Positions 36,819-46,375 of a DNA stretch of 64,000 nt are shown one piece after another. Positions within the stretch are counted from its first letter, which is position 1; every line of letters starts with the position of its first letter. Location of the stretch: the NCBI RefSeq assembly GCF_900108915.1, contig NZ_FNYH01000010.1, forward strand, positions 84,667 to 148,666. Direction: 5' to 3'. This DNA comes from Allopseudospirillum japonicum (GTDB lineage Bacteria > Pseudomonadota > Gammaproteobacteria > Pseudomonadales > Halomonadaceae). The translations under genes were made by a program, and so were the position numbers. Below the pieces are notes generated by a model. That model saw only the letters and a program-made list of their open reading frames with translations, ran no database searches and was not told the origin of the DNA.

Positions 36819-38021
36819 ATGAACTCAGATCTACAAAAATTACAAGCGTATCCCTTCGAAAAACTCGCAGCTTTAAAAGCGCAAGTGACGGCCAATCCAG
36901 AGCTAGCCCATATTGCTTTATCTGTTGGTGAACCTAGACATCCGGCACCCGAGTTTGTTTTAGATACCCTTACACAGGCGCTCAATCAAGTCAGTCACTA
37001 TCCAGCGACCAAAGGCATATTAGAATTGCGCCAAGCAATCAGCACATGGGCGGGCCACCGCTTTGATTTACCAGAAGGGGCTTTGGATCCCGAACGTCAT
37101 GTGCTCCCTGTGAATGGCACCCGTGAAGCCATTTTTGCGCTGACCCAAGCCGTCGTTGATCGCAGTCAAGGTGGCTATGTGGTGATGCCAAACCCCTTTT
37201 ATCAAATTTATGAAGGTGCTTGTTACCTTGCCGGTGCGACTCCCTATTTCTTGGATACGCCTGCCGAACAGAACTTTTTGCCTGATTTTGAGCAAGTCCC
37301 TGCCGAAGTCTGGCAACAAACCCAAATGGTGTTTATCTGTACACCCGGCAATCCCACAGGGGCAGTGATGCCCTTGGAACAGCTCAAGCGCCTCATTGCC
37401 TTAGCAGATGAATATAATTTCATCATCGCTTCAGATGAGTGTTATTCCGAGATTTACCTTGATGAAACCCAAGCACCTGTGGGTTTATTAAGTGCGTGTG
37501 CTGCTTTAGGCCGCTATGATTTTAAACGCTGTGTTGTCTTTCATAGCTTGTCAAAACGCTCCAACTTACCTGGTTTACGTTCTGGCTTTGTCGCAGGGGA
37601 TGCAGAGATTATCCAGCCGTTTTTGCTGTACCGGACTTATCATGGTTGTGCGATGGCCCCTTATCATCAAGTCGCTAGTTGTGTCGCTTGGCAAGATGAA
37701 ACTCATACCCAAGCGAATCGTGCTTTATATCGACAAAAATTTGCGGCTGTCACAGAAATTCTCGCGCCTGTGTTAGATTTCCCTACACCACAAGCCAGCT
37801 TTTACCTATGGCCTGCGACCCCGATTGCTGATACAGACTTTGCGCAAGCCTTATTTGCTCAGCAAAATATCACAGTTTTACCTGGGCGCTATTTATCACG
37901 TCTTAACCCAGTCACGGGTAAAAATCCGGGGGAAGGTCGTGTGCGTATGGCGCTGGTCGCAACCCATGAGGAATGTTTAGATGCCGCTTGGCGTATTCGT
38001 CGCTTTGTGGAAGCTTTGTAA
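36819..38021 (+). CDS. dapC: Succinyldiaminopimelate aminotransferase
   Basis: 400 residues, class I/II PLP aminotransferase of the DapC type: YPFEKLAALKAQV at the N-terminus, LSVGEPRHPAPEFV, CTPGNPTGAVM, SDECYSEIYLDE and the PLP lysine in HSLSKRSNLPGLRSGF. It transfers an amino group to N-succinyl-2-amino-6-ketopimelate in the lysine/peptidoglycan pathway that also uses dapF and lysA in this window. Its stop is immediately followed by the murJ ATG. Confidence 0.9.
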   Translation: MNSDLQKLQAYPFEKLAALKAQVTANPELAHIALSVGEPRHPAPEFVLDTLTQALNQVSHYPATKGILELRQAISTWAGHRFDLPEGALDPERHVLPVNGTREAIFALTQAVVDRSQGGYVVMPNPFYQIYEGACYLAGATPYFLDTPAEQNFLPDFEQVPAEVWQQTQMVFICTPGNPTGAVMPLEQLKRLIALADEYNFIIASDECYSEIYLDETQAPVGLLSACAALGRYDFKRCVVFHSLSKRSNLPGLRSGFVAGDAEIIQPFLLYRTYHGCAMAPYHQVASCVAWQDETHTQANRALYRQKFAAVTEILAPVLDFPTPQASFYLWPATPIADTDFAQALFAQQNITVLPGRYLSRLNPVTGKNPGEGRVRMALVATHEECLDAAWRIRRFVEAL

Positions 38022-39638
38022 ATGTCCGCGCCATGCTCTCAAACACCACCTGCATCTTCCTCTCAGGCCGCCAAACGCGGCCTTTTGGGCTCAAGTTTAT
38101 TAGTGAGCTTGATGACTTTGGTTTCCCGTGTGCTTGGTCTAGCGCGTGATATTAGTATTGCCCTTTTATTTGGTGCAGGCTCAGGTGCTGATGCTTTTTT
38201 TGTCGCTTTTAAAATCCCTAATTTTTTGCGGCGTTTATTCGCCGAAGGCGCCTTCAATCAAGCCTTTGTCCCTGTACTCAGTGAATATCGCAGTCAGCAC
38301 CCCAGCGAGGTACGTCCTTTAATTGGCGCTGTCTTTATTGCTTTAAGCAGTGTGTTATTTGTCGTCACAGGCTTAGCTATTTGGGGTGCGCCTTGGTTGG
38401 TTTGGGTCTTTGCTCCCGGATTTGCACAAGATGCGGATCAATTAGCGCTCACAGCACAGATGCTGCAAATGACCTTTCCTTATCTAGCCTTGATTTCTCT
38501 GACGGCTTTTTGCAGTAGTATCCTCAATACTTACGATAAATTTGCTATTCCCGCTTTCACACCGGTTTGGCTGAATCTCAGCTTAATTGCCTGTGCTTTC
38601 TTATTAACCCCTTGGCTAGAAACACCAATTTTCGCCTTAGCTTGGGGGGTGCTGATTGCAGGGGTGATTCAGCTGATCTTTCAGCTACCTTTTTTAGCCC
38701 AATTAGCCCTTTTGCCTCCTTTACCCTCGTCTTGGCAAGCATGGAAACAAGCTTGGCAGCATTCAGGGGTTAAACGCATTTTAGATTTAATGCTACCTGC
38801 CTTATTTGGCGTGTCAGTAAGCCAGATCAACTTATTGCTAGATACGATTTTGGCTTCTTTATTGGTAACCGGCAGTGTGTCCTGGTTGTATTACTCTGAT
38901 CGCTTAGTTGAACTGCCCTTAGGCGTGTTCGGTATCGCGATTGCTACGGTGATTTTACCTAGCTTGTCACGCCAACATACACAAGCTGATCAAACAGCAT
39001 TTGGACGCTTACTCGTCTGGGGCTTGCGCTTGGTCTTACTGATTGCTTTACCTGCGGCTTTGGGCTTAATGCTACTTGCTGAACCTTTACTGACCACCTT
39101 GTTTCAATATGGTGCTATGGGGACACAGGATGTGACCATGGCTGCACTAAGCCTGCGGGCGTATGCACTGGGTTTGGTCGCTTTTATGTTGATTAAAGTC
39201 CTCGCGCCAGGTTTTTATGCCCGCCAAGATACACGCACACCGGTACGTATTGGCGTAAAAGCCATGCTCGCCAATATGGTATTTAATCTTTTACTCGTCT
39301 GGCATTTGGCCCATACCGGCTTGGCATTAGCGACGGCTTTATCTGCATTTTTAAATGCTTATTGGCTTTATCAGGGACTGCGTCAGGCAGGCATATTAAC
39401 GGACTTAAACGAGCTCTGGCCTTATGTACTGAAATTATCAGCCGGCTTGCTGGCCTTGGCGATAGCTGTTGTCATCAGCAGCCAGCCCTTAGACTGGTGG
39501 TTTGCTGCCACTTGGTGGATGCGCACCTTGACCTTAGCTATGCAAATTGGTTTAGGCGCTGCGGCTTACTTTGGCGTTTTATGGTTATTGGGAATTCGTT
39601 GGCAAGCATTGAAAACACATGAACCCCCTGCGTCTTAA
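38022..39638 (+). CDS. murJ: Lipid II flippase MurJ
   Basis: 538 residues with about 14 membrane helices. The N-terminus has the MurJ signature SRVLGLARDISIALLFGAGSGADAFFVAFKIPNF, quoted here in part as SRVLGLARDI and KIPNFLRRLFAEGAF. It flips the peptidoglycan precursor lipid II to the periplasm. Directly joined to dapC, linking two wall-precursor functions. Confidence 0.95.
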   Translation: MSAPCSQTPPASSSQAAKRGLLGSSLLVSLMTLVSRVLGLARDISIALLFGAGSGADAFFVAFKIPNFLRRLFAEGAFNQAFVPVLSEYRSQHPSEVRPLIGAVFIALSSVLFVVTGLAIWGAPWLVWVFAPGFAQDADQLALTAQMLQMTFPYLALISLTAFCSSILNTYDKFAIPAFTPVWLNLSLIACAFLLTPWLETPIFALAWGVLIAGVIQLIFQLPFLAQLALLPPLPSSWQAWKQAWQHSGVKRILDLMLPALFGVSVSQINLLLDTILASLLVTGSVSWLYYSDRLVELPLGVFGIAIATVILPSLSRQHTQADQTAFGRLLVWGLRLVLLIALPAALGLMLLAEPLLTTLFQYGAMGTQDVTMAALSLRAYALGLVAFMLIKVLAPGFYARQDTRTPVRIGVKAMLANMVFNLLLVWHLAHTGLALATALSAFLNAYWLYQGLRQAGILTDLNELWPYVLKLSAGLLALAIAVVISSQPLDWWFAATWWMRTLTLAMQIGLGAAAYFGVLWLLGIRWQALKTHEPPAS

Positions 39639-39690
39639 TGCATTGGATAAAGTGGATACCTCGCCCTTACGGGCGGGGCAGCTAGGAGAA

Positions 39691-39966
39691 CTAAGCATCA
39701 TCTTTTTTCTGGCGACCATCGCGCAAAAAACGCTCTTGATGCTCGTGACAACAAAACCACAAGGCTTCATGTGCATGAGCTTGCGATTGGGGCAAATGCA
39801 AATCGCAAAAAGCACATTTTACCATTTGCTCATCGGGCGGGGGGGCATGTTGTTGGGCTTTTTCTTGCTCCGCTTGTTGTTGATAAGCGTTCCAAGCACG
39901 GAAAAGTTTGAACCCCAACCAAAACAAAGCCACAAAAATAATTAGACGAATAATCAATAGACTCAC
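39691..39966 (-). CDS. PP0621-family small membrane protein with zinc-ribbon
   Basis: 91 residues: one N-terminal membrane helix (SLLIIRLIIFVALFWLGFKLF), a Gln/Pro-rich linker, then CAFCDLHLP and FCCHEHQERFL, a CxxC...CCxxH zinc-binding set. This matches the small PP0621 family of Pseudomonas-like bacteria. Function unknown. Two convergent neighbours, murJ and nadE, are on the other strand; an open plus-strand frame over the same bases is a shadow. Confidence 0.8.
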   Translation of the reverse strand: MSLLIIRLIIFVALFWLGFKLFRAWNAYQQQAEQEKAQQHAPPPDEQMVKCAFCDLHLPQSQAHAHEALWFCCHEHQERFLRDGRQKKDDA

Positions 39967-40081
39967 CTTTGGTCTCTCCCAACGGATAAAAGCAGGCTCA
40001 CTCCCTTGCTTTCATGACACAATCCTAGAGAATATAACTTCTTAGACCCTGATGCGCCTGAAAGTTGAGGCAGATTTGCTT

Positions 40082-41701
40082 ATGTTACGTATTATGATGG
40101 CACAAGCTAACTTCAAAGTTGGCGATATTGATGCAAATACCCAAAAAATCATCGAACTTGGCCGCCAAGCACAAACGCAAGGCGCGGATATTGTTGTCTT
40201 CCCTGAATTAGCCTTAACAGGCTATCCACCAGAAGATTTGCTGTTACGCCCAAGCTTGCATCTCAGGGTTGAAAGTGCACTAGCACAGATTAGTCAAAGC
40301 CTTAAAGATTTAGGCATTATCCTAGGTTACCCTGCACAACGCGAAGGCAAACTTTATAATATGGCGGGCTTTTTCTACCAAGGGCAAACCTTGGGCGAAT
40401 ATGCTAAACATTGCTTGCCTAATCATCAGGTCTTCGATGAAAAGCGTTATTTTCATCCTGGTACTCAGGCTTGTGTCGTACATTTTCGCGGGGTGCGTTT
40501 AGGCTTATCCATTTGTGAAGATCTTTGGCATCCTGAACCCATCATGGCTGCCCGTGATGCGGGGGCACAATTAATGATTAGCCTCAATGCTTCACCTTTT
40601 CATATGGGCAAGCTGGCACAAAGGCGCGCCCTGCTACAAGAAAGTGCCATCAACAGCCAACTTCCTATTATTTATACCAATCTTGTTGGCGGGCAAGATG
40701 AATTGGTGTTCGATGGTGCCTCTTTCGCAGTCAATGCCCAAGGCCAAATCTGTGTACAAGCACCTGCTTACCAAGAAAATTTATATCCAGTGGAAGTGTG
40801 TTTGCTAGAGCAAGAAGCCTGCATCCAACAAGGCCCGCAAGCCCCACAATTAGATGCAGATGCTGAGCTTTATCAAGCCCTTGTTTTAGGCTTAGCAGAT
40901 TATGTGAATAAAAATGGTTTCCAAGGCGTTGTGTTAGGTCTATCCGGCGGGATTGATTCCGCTTTATCAGCTGCTATTGCGGTCGATGCTTTGGGGCCTG
41001 AACGTGTCCAAGCCGTGATGATGCCTTATCACTATACTTCCTCAATGAGCTTACAAGATGCTGCTGCCCAAGCAAAAATGTTAGGCATTGACTACCAAGT
41101 GCTTCCGATTGCTCCTATGGTAGAAAACTTTATGGATACTTTAGCGCCTTGCTTTGCTGGACATGCGAAAGACACCACAGAAGAAAACTTACAAGCGCGC
41201 ACCCGTGGGGTGTTACTCATGGCTTTATCCAATAAACTTGGCTTAATGGTGTTAACCACGGGCAATAAAAGCGAAATGGCGGTTGGTTATGCCACCTTAT
41301 ATGGTGATATGGTCGGTGGATTTAATGCACTGAAAGATGTCTACAAAACTCGGGTCTTTGCCCTAGCTAGCTACCGTAACACCTTATCACCTGCCATTCC
41401 TGAACGTGTTATCAGTCGTCCGCCTTCTGCCGAGCTGGCACCCGATCAAAAAGATGAAGATTCTCTGCCACCTTATCCTGTGCTGGATGCCATTTTGCAC
41501 CTGTATATTGAAGGTGATCAAAGCCAGGATGCCATTATCCATGCCGGTTTTACTGCAGACGATGTACGCAGGGTGATACGTCTTGTGGATTTAAGTGAGT
41601 ACAAGCGTCGTCAAGCGGCCCCAGGTGTCCGTGTCAGTGAACGTGGTTTCGGCCGCGATCGCAGGTACCCGATTACCCAAGGCTGGATTCCAGGAGTATA
41701 A
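40082..41701 (+). CDS. nadE: Glutamine-dependent NAD+ synthetase
   Basis: 539 residues from the ATG at 40082 (MLRIMMAQANFKVGDI); an ATG at 40052 would add ten unlike residues. The N-terminal nitrilase-type glutaminase has Glu (FPELALTGYPPED), Lys (YAKHCLPN) and Cys (SICEDLW). The C-terminal synthetase has the pyrophosphatase loop LGLSGGIDSALSAA and TTGNKSEMAVGYATLYGDM. It amidates deamido-NAD to NAD. argA follows after five bases. Confidence 0.95.
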   Translation: MLRIMMAQANFKVGDIDANTQKIIELGRQAQTQGADIVVFPELALTGYPPEDLLLRPSLHLRVESALAQISQSLKDLGIILGYPAQREGKLYNMAGFFYQGQTLGEYAKHCLPNHQVFDEKRYFHPGTQACVVHFRGVRLGLSICEDLWHPEPIMAARDAGAQLMISLNASPFHMGKLAQRRALLQESAINSQLPIIYTNLVGGQDELVFDGASFAVNAQGQICVQAPAYQENLYPVEVCLLEQEACIQQGPQAPQLDADAELYQALVLGLADYVNKNGFQGVVLGLSGGIDSALSAAIAVDALGPERVQAVMMPYHYTSSMSLQDAAAQAKMLGIDYQVLPIAPMVENFMDTLAPCFAGHAKDTTEENLQARTRGVLLMALSNKLGLMVLTTGNKSEMAVGYATLYGDMVGGFNALKDVYKTRVFALASYRNTLSPAIPERVISRPPSAELAPDQKDEDSLPPYPVLDAILHLYIEGDQSQDAIIHAGFTADDVRRVIRLVDLSEYKRRQAAPGVRVSERGFGRDRRYPITQGWIPGV

Positions 41702-41706
41702 ACCGC

Positions 41707-43041
41707 GTGGATAAACAAGCGCTCGATCCTTATGTCAGCTGGTTTCGCAGCTCATCCCCATACATTAATGCACATCGCGGACGCACCTTTGTGATTTTGC
41801 TGGAGGGCGGCGCTTTTCTTGAACCTGAATTTAACGACATCATTAGTGATCTTGCCCTACTGAATGCTTTAGGGGTGCGTTTAGTGATTGTCTTTGGTGC
41901 GCGTCCACAAGTCGAAGCGGCTTTTGTGCGTGCCGGCATAGATATTCAGCGAATCAATGCCCAAGGCCCAACTTGGATTGCAGATGCCAACATGATGCAA
42001 TGCATTCACCAGTGTGTCGGTGCCATGCGTATTGAACTTGAAGGACGTTTTTCTCTAGGTTTACCGAACTCCCCCATGCATGGTGCGGCTTTGAAAGTGA
42101 TCAGTGGCAATCTGGTGATGGCTAAACCTTTGGGGGTCCGTGAGGGGATTGATTTTCAATATAGTGGTGAAGTGCGCCGCGTAGAAACCCAAGCCATTAG
42201 CGCCTATTTAGACCAGGGCGCTATGGTCATTTTACCGCCTTTAGGTTATTCAGCCACAGGGGAAGTTTTCGACCTTAATGCCGAAGAAATTGCCACTGCT
42301 GCTGCCATTGGCCTACAAGCAGATAAACTGATTTGTTTAGGCCCACAAAAGGGCCTTGTAAATAGCCAAGGCCAGTTAGTGCGTGAGCTTGCACCTGCGC
42401 AAGCAGAACACTGGCTACAAGAAGATCCAGCCCATCAGGTCGATGCAAGCCTTCAGCGACAGATTCAAGCCGCGTGCCACGCTTGCCGCCAAGGCGTCGC
42501 ACGTACCCACTTATTAGACTACCGTACTCAGGGAGCTTTATTAAAAGAGCTCTTTACCCGAGATGGTGTCGGCACCCTGATTACAGATCAAGGCTATGAA
42601 CAACTCAGAAATGCTTGCATCCAAGATGTGGCGGGCTTATTGGCGCTGATCCAACCTTTTGAAGAAAAAGGTATTCTAGTAAGACGTTCACGTGAGCGCT
42701 TGGAAAGCGAAATCGAGCATTTTAGCGTGATTGAGCGCGACGGTATGATTATCGGCTGCGCTGCCTTGTATACTTTCGCAGAAAGCGCCTATGCTGAACT
42801 CGCTTGTATTGTCGTAGATACCCGTTATCGTGGTCGTATTCGCGGAGACCGCCTCCTTGCACATACAGAAAAACGTGCCCGCGCAGCAGGTGTTCGTCAC
42901 CTATTTGCACTGACCACCCATACCGCCCATTGGTTTTTAGAACATGGGTTTATCCTTGGCCAATTACAAGATTTGCCGCCTACAAGACAAGAACTTTATA
43001 ACTGGCAACGTAATTCCAAAATTTTAATTAAGACCCTCTAA
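41707..43041 (+). CDS. argA: N-acetylglutamate synthase
   Basis: 444 residues: an amino acid kinase-like domain (FVILLEGGAF, VIVFGARPQVEA) for arginine feedback, then a GNAT acetyltransferase domain (AELACIVVDTRYRGRIRGDRLL, TTHTAHWFLEHGFILG). It makes N-acetylglutamate, the first step of arginine synthesis that ends with argH. GTG start at 41707 with AGGAG upstream. Confidence 0.95.
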   Translation: MDKQALDPYVSWFRSSSPYINAHRGRTFVILLEGGAFLEPEFNDIISDLALLNALGVRLVIVFGARPQVEAAFVRAGIDIQRINAQGPTWIADANMMQCIHQCVGAMRIELEGRFSLGLPNSPMHGAALKVISGNLVMAKPLGVREGIDFQYSGEVRRVETQAISAYLDQGAMVILPPLGYSATGEVFDLNAEEIATAAAIGLQADKLICLGPQKGLVNSQGQLVRELAPAQAEHWLQEDPAHQVDASLQRQIQAACHACRQGVARTHLLDYRTQGALLKELFTRDGVGTLITDQGYEQLRNACIQDVAGLLALIQPFEEKGILVRRSRERLESEIEHFSVIERDGMIIGCAALYTFAESAYAELACIVVDTRYRGRIRGDRLLAHTEKRARAAGVRHLFALTTHTAHWFLEHGFILGQLQDLPPTRQELYNWQRNSKILIKTL

Positions 43042-43059
43042 CCTGACCAGGAGTCTTCC

Positions 43060-44397
43060 TTGAGTACCCCCATCGCAGGTTCAGGCAAACTTCGCTCTGC
43101 TTTGTTTGTCGATTTTGACAATATTTTTACCCGTTTAAGTGATCAAGATTATTTAATCGCTGATCACTTTGCTACGGCGCCACATCGCTGGTTGAAATGG
43201 CTAGAGAATTATGGCTTAGAACCCTTGCGCAATGATGGCTGGCACAGGCGCGCGATTTTAGTACGTCGCTGTTACCTCAATCCACAGGCCTATCAAAAAT
43301 ACCGGCCTTATTTTATCCGTTCGGGTTTTGAAGTTGTCGATTGTCCACCATTAACGCGCCAAGGTAAAACCAGCTCAGATATTCATATTGTGATGGATAT
43401 GCTGGATAAACTTGGCCATAACACACGTTTTGATGAGTTTATTTTACTTTCTGCGGATGCGGACTTTACACCTTTAGTCTTGCGTTTGCGTGAGCATGAC
43501 AGACGTACCATGCTCTTAGCCGTTGGTTATACCTCACCGGCTTATAAAGCCGCTTGCAGCAACTTGATTGATCAGGATTTATTTCTTGATCATATGGCGC
43601 AATCTTTACAAAGTCAGCAAGATAGCTTGGAACTCCCTACTCAAGAAGCCTTAGAACTGCTACAAGAAGCCGTTTATACCCCAGATAGTTTGGTGACTCC
43701 CTTATCGACCGCCAAACGGGAAGAAGCCAAACGCAAGGTTGCACGTTGTATTTGTGAACTCTTACAAGAAGCCGATTGCCCTGTGGCCATGTCGGTCTTA
43801 GCCCAAGAGATTAGCAAACGCGTGGGAGATTTTGTCGCCAATAGTGGTTGGTTAGGCATGGGCTCTTTTAAAGGCTTACTGACGGTCTTAGATATTGGCG
43901 AGCTTAAAATTGCCTCAGTCACACCCGGTTATGTCTATGATCCAAAACGCCATGCCGTCCCAGAAGAATCAGGCACGTTAGAAGATTTCCGCCATCATCA
44001 TCCTGAGTTATTCGAGCTGGCTGCCAAGGTGCATGACTTAACCGATACCCCTTTATTACGCCCAGAACATTACCGTGTGTTGATGCAGGCGATGGCTACT
44101 GAGATTAACGAACAAGGCTATAACCTAACGACTACCTCCAAAAACACCCGTGACCGCTGTAGTGAACAAGGAATCCCAGTCGCACGTGCGCATGTGAACT
44201 TTGTCTTGCGTGGCATTGCCTTTCAAGGCCATCGATTTGGTGAGCAAGAAGAAACCCCAGCACAATTTGCTGAATGCTTTTTGCAAAATGTGCAATCCTT
44301 GTGCGAATCTGCTCAGTTTGAGCTGACAGAAAGCGAAAACGAGCATTTGCGTGCTTGGCTGATGGCAGAAATCCAGCCGGTTTCTTTTTCTATCTAA
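43060..44397 (+). CDS. NYN nuclease-like protein with OST-HTH/LOTUS-type domains
   Basis: 445 residues. The N-terminal NYN (PIN-like, LabA/DUF88) domain shows FVDFDNIFTRL, TRQGKTSSDIHIVMDMLD and LLSADADFTPLVLRLRE, with acidic residues placed as in RNA-cleaving NYN proteins. A linker is followed by an OST-HTH-like winged domain (AKRKVARCICELLQEADCPV, GSFKGLLTVL) and a second, weaker helical copy near the C-terminus. TTG start at 43060 is supported by AGGAG six bases upstream. NYN-OST proteins are thought to act on RNA; the target is unknown. It lies between argA and ilvD. Confidence 0.85.
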   Translation: MSTPIAGSGKLRSALFVDFDNIFTRLSDQDYLIADHFATAPHRWLKWLENYGLEPLRNDGWHRRAILVRRCYLNPQAYQKYRPYFIRSGFEVVDCPPLTRQGKTSSDIHIVMDMLDKLGHNTRFDEFILLSADADFTPLVLRLREHDRRTMLLAVGYTSPAYKAACSNLIDQDLFLDHMAQSLQSQQDSLELPTQEALELLQEAVYTPDSLVTPLSTAKREEAKRKVARCICELLQEADCPVAMSVLAQEISKRVGDFVANSGWLGMGSFKGLLTVLDIGELKIASVTPGYVYDPKRHAVPEESGTLEDFRHHHPELFELAAKVHDLTDTPLLRPEHYRVLMQAMATEINEQGYNLTTTSKNTRDRCSEQGIPVARAHVNFVLRGIAFQGHRFGEQEETPAQFAECFLQNVQSLCESAQFELTESENEHLRAWLMAEIQPVSFSI

Positions 44398-44452
44398 GTG
44401 CTTTTATCCGCGACTTGTTGCGGATCTGACCTATCAATAGGAGATATTTTGT

Positions 44453-46288
44453 ATGCCTGAATACCGTTCTCGTACCTCAACTGCAGGTCGTAATATGGCT
44501 GGTGCACGTGCTTTATGGCGTGCGACTGGGATGCGTGATGAAGATTTTCAAAAACCCATTATTGCTGTAGCCAACTCTTTCACCCAGTTTGTTCCTGGGC
44601 ATGTCCACTTAAAAGATATGGGCCAACTGGTCGCACGGGAAATTGAAAAAGCCGGTGGTGTCGCCAAAGAATTTAATACCATTGCTATTGATGATGGGAT
44701 CGCAATGGGCCATGACGGCATGCTGTACTCTTTACCGAGCCGTGATTTAATCGCTGATTCAGTGGAATATATGGTTAATGCGCATTGTGCAGATGCGCTT
44801 GTGTGTATTTCCAACTGCGACAAAATCACCCCTGGTATGCTGATGGCTGCAATGCGCCTGAATATTCCGGTGATTTTTGTTTCTGGCGGCCCAATGGAAG
44901 CCGGTAAAACCAAGCTGGCTGAGCATGGCCTGGACTTGGTCGATGCCATGGTAATTGCCGCTTCGGATGCAGATGATGCCACAGTTGCCGAATACGAGCG
45001 CAGTGCTTGCCCTACGTGTGGTAGTTGCTCCGGCATGTTTACCGCCAACTCAATGAACTGTCTCACAGAAGCCTTAGGTTTATCCTTACCAGGCAATGGC
45101 ACCCTCTTGGCAACCCATGCTGATCGGCGTGCATTGTTTGAGCAAGCAGGTCGTCGTATCGTTGAGTTAGCACGTGCCTATTACGAACAAGATCAGGTAC
45201 AGGTATTACCCAGAGCCATTGCCAATAAAGAAGCCTTTATTAACGCGATGACGCTAGATATTGCGATGGGCGGTTCCACCAATACGATTTTGCACCTTTT
45301 AGCCTTAGCGCAAGAAGCTGAAGTAGATTTTAGCCTCAGTGATTTAGATGCTTTATCACGCCGTGTCCCACAATTATGCAAGGTCGCTCCCAATACACAA
45401 AAATATCATATTGAAGATGTGCACCGTGCCGGCGGTATTTTTGGGATTTTAGGCGAATTAGAGCGCGCAGGCTTGCTGCATACTCAAACCCCAACCGTAC
45501 ACAGCGACACCCTAGGCCAAGCCTTAGATGCTTGGGATATTATGCGTAACCCCAGCGCTGAAGTGGTGGAATTTTATAAAGCTGGGCCTGCAGGTATTCC
45601 AACGCAAGAAGCCTTTAGTCAAGCTACACGCTGGCCCACATTGGATGGGGATCGTGCTCAAGGTTGCATTCGGAACCTCGAACATGCGTTCTCACAAGAA
45701 GGCGGCTTAGCGGTTTTATACGGTAATCTTGCACTTGATGGCTGTGTGGTGAAAACCGCAGGTGTCGATGATTCTATCCTGGTTTTCCAAGGTCGGGCGC
45801 ACGTTACCGAATCCCAAGAAGAAGCGGTTGCCAACATTTTAAGCGATAAAGTTCAAGCGGGGGATGTGGTCATTGTCCGTTACGAAGGCCCTAAAGGTGG
45901 CCCTGGTATGCAGGAAATGCTCTATCCTACCAGCTATTTAAAATCCAAAGGCTTGGGTAAGGTTTGTGCTTTATTAACAGACGGTCGTTTTTCTGGGGGG
46001 ACTTCGGGTTTATCCATTGGTCATGCATCACCAGAAGCCGCTGCTGGCGGTACGATCGCTTTGGTACAAGATGGCGATCCTATCTTAATTGATATCCCTA
46101 ATCGCCGGATTGAAGTCCAAGTCAGCGAACACGTCTTGGCAGAACGTCGCCAACAACAAGCGGCCCTTGGTTGGAAGCCGGCCAAGGCACGCGCGCGCAA
46201 AGTGTCTGCTGCCTTGAAAGCCTATGCTTTATTGGCAACTTCAGCAGACAAAGGTGCGGTACGGGATTTATCCAAATTAGCGGATTAA
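44453..46288 (+). CDS. ilvD: Dihydroxy-acid dehydratase
   Basis: 611 residues, the usual length. Iron-sulfur cysteines are visible in [12 protein letters not shown] and [19 protein letters not shown], with [18 protein letters not shown] near the N-terminus and the C-terminal [20 protein letters not shown]. It removes water from dihydroxy acids in valine, isoleucine and pantothenate synthesis. AGGAG precedes the ATG. It faces aceF across a terminator. Confidence 0.97.
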   Translation: MPEYRSRTSTAGRNMAGARALWRATGMRDEDFQKPIIAVANSFTQFVPGHVHLKDMGQLVAREIEKAGGVAKEFNTIAIDDGIAMGHDGMLYSLPSRDLIADSVEYMVNAHCADALVCISNCDKITPGMLMAAMRLNIPVIFVSGGPMEAGKTKLAEHGLDLVDAMVIAASDADDATVAEYERSACPTCGSCSGMFTANSMNCLTEALGLSLPGNGTLLATHADRRALFEQAGRRIVELARAYYEQDQVQVLPRAIANKEAFINAMTLDIAMGGSTNTILHLLALAQEAEVDFSLSDLDALSRRVPQLCKVAPNTQKYHIEDVHRAGGIFGILGELERAGLLHTQTPTVHSDTLGQALDAWDIMRNPSAEVVEFYKAGPAGIPTQEAFSQATRWPTLDGDRAQGCIRNLEHAFSQEGGLAVLYGNLALDGCVVKTAGVDDSILVFQGRAHVTESQEEAVANILSDKVQAGDVVIVRYEGPKGGPGMQEMLYPTSYLKSKGLGKVCALLTDGRFSGGTSGLSIGHASPEAAAGGTIALVQDGDPILIDIPNRRIEVQVSEHVLAERRQQQAALGWKPAKARARKVSAALKAYALLATSADKGAVRDLSKLAD

Positions 46289-46304
46289 TTCGTATCCAAA
46301 AAAA

Positions 46305-46330
46305 TAACCCTCCCCGGCACGGGAGGGTTA
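46305..46330 (-). terminator. Terminator for aceEF, between aceF and ilvD
   Basis: TAACCCTCCC (46305-46314) and GGGAGGGTTA (46321-46330) form a perfect 10-bp stem with a 6-base loop. On the minus strand it is followed by TTTTTT, so it ends the aceEF transcript; on the plus strand there is no T run. Confidence 0.85.
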
Positions 46331-46375
46331 CTTCGGCACTGAGAGTCAAGGACTCTAATCTAGAAACCCCGCAGC

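Noticed and set aside
39661..39680. Hairpin CGCCC/GGGCG as terminator of the PP0621 gene or murJ
   Set aside because: No T run on either strand and a stem of only five bases.
39619..39945. 108-codon plus-strand frame after murJ
   Set aside because: Shadow of the PP0621-family gene on the other strand, which has the conserved cysteines and a membrane helix.
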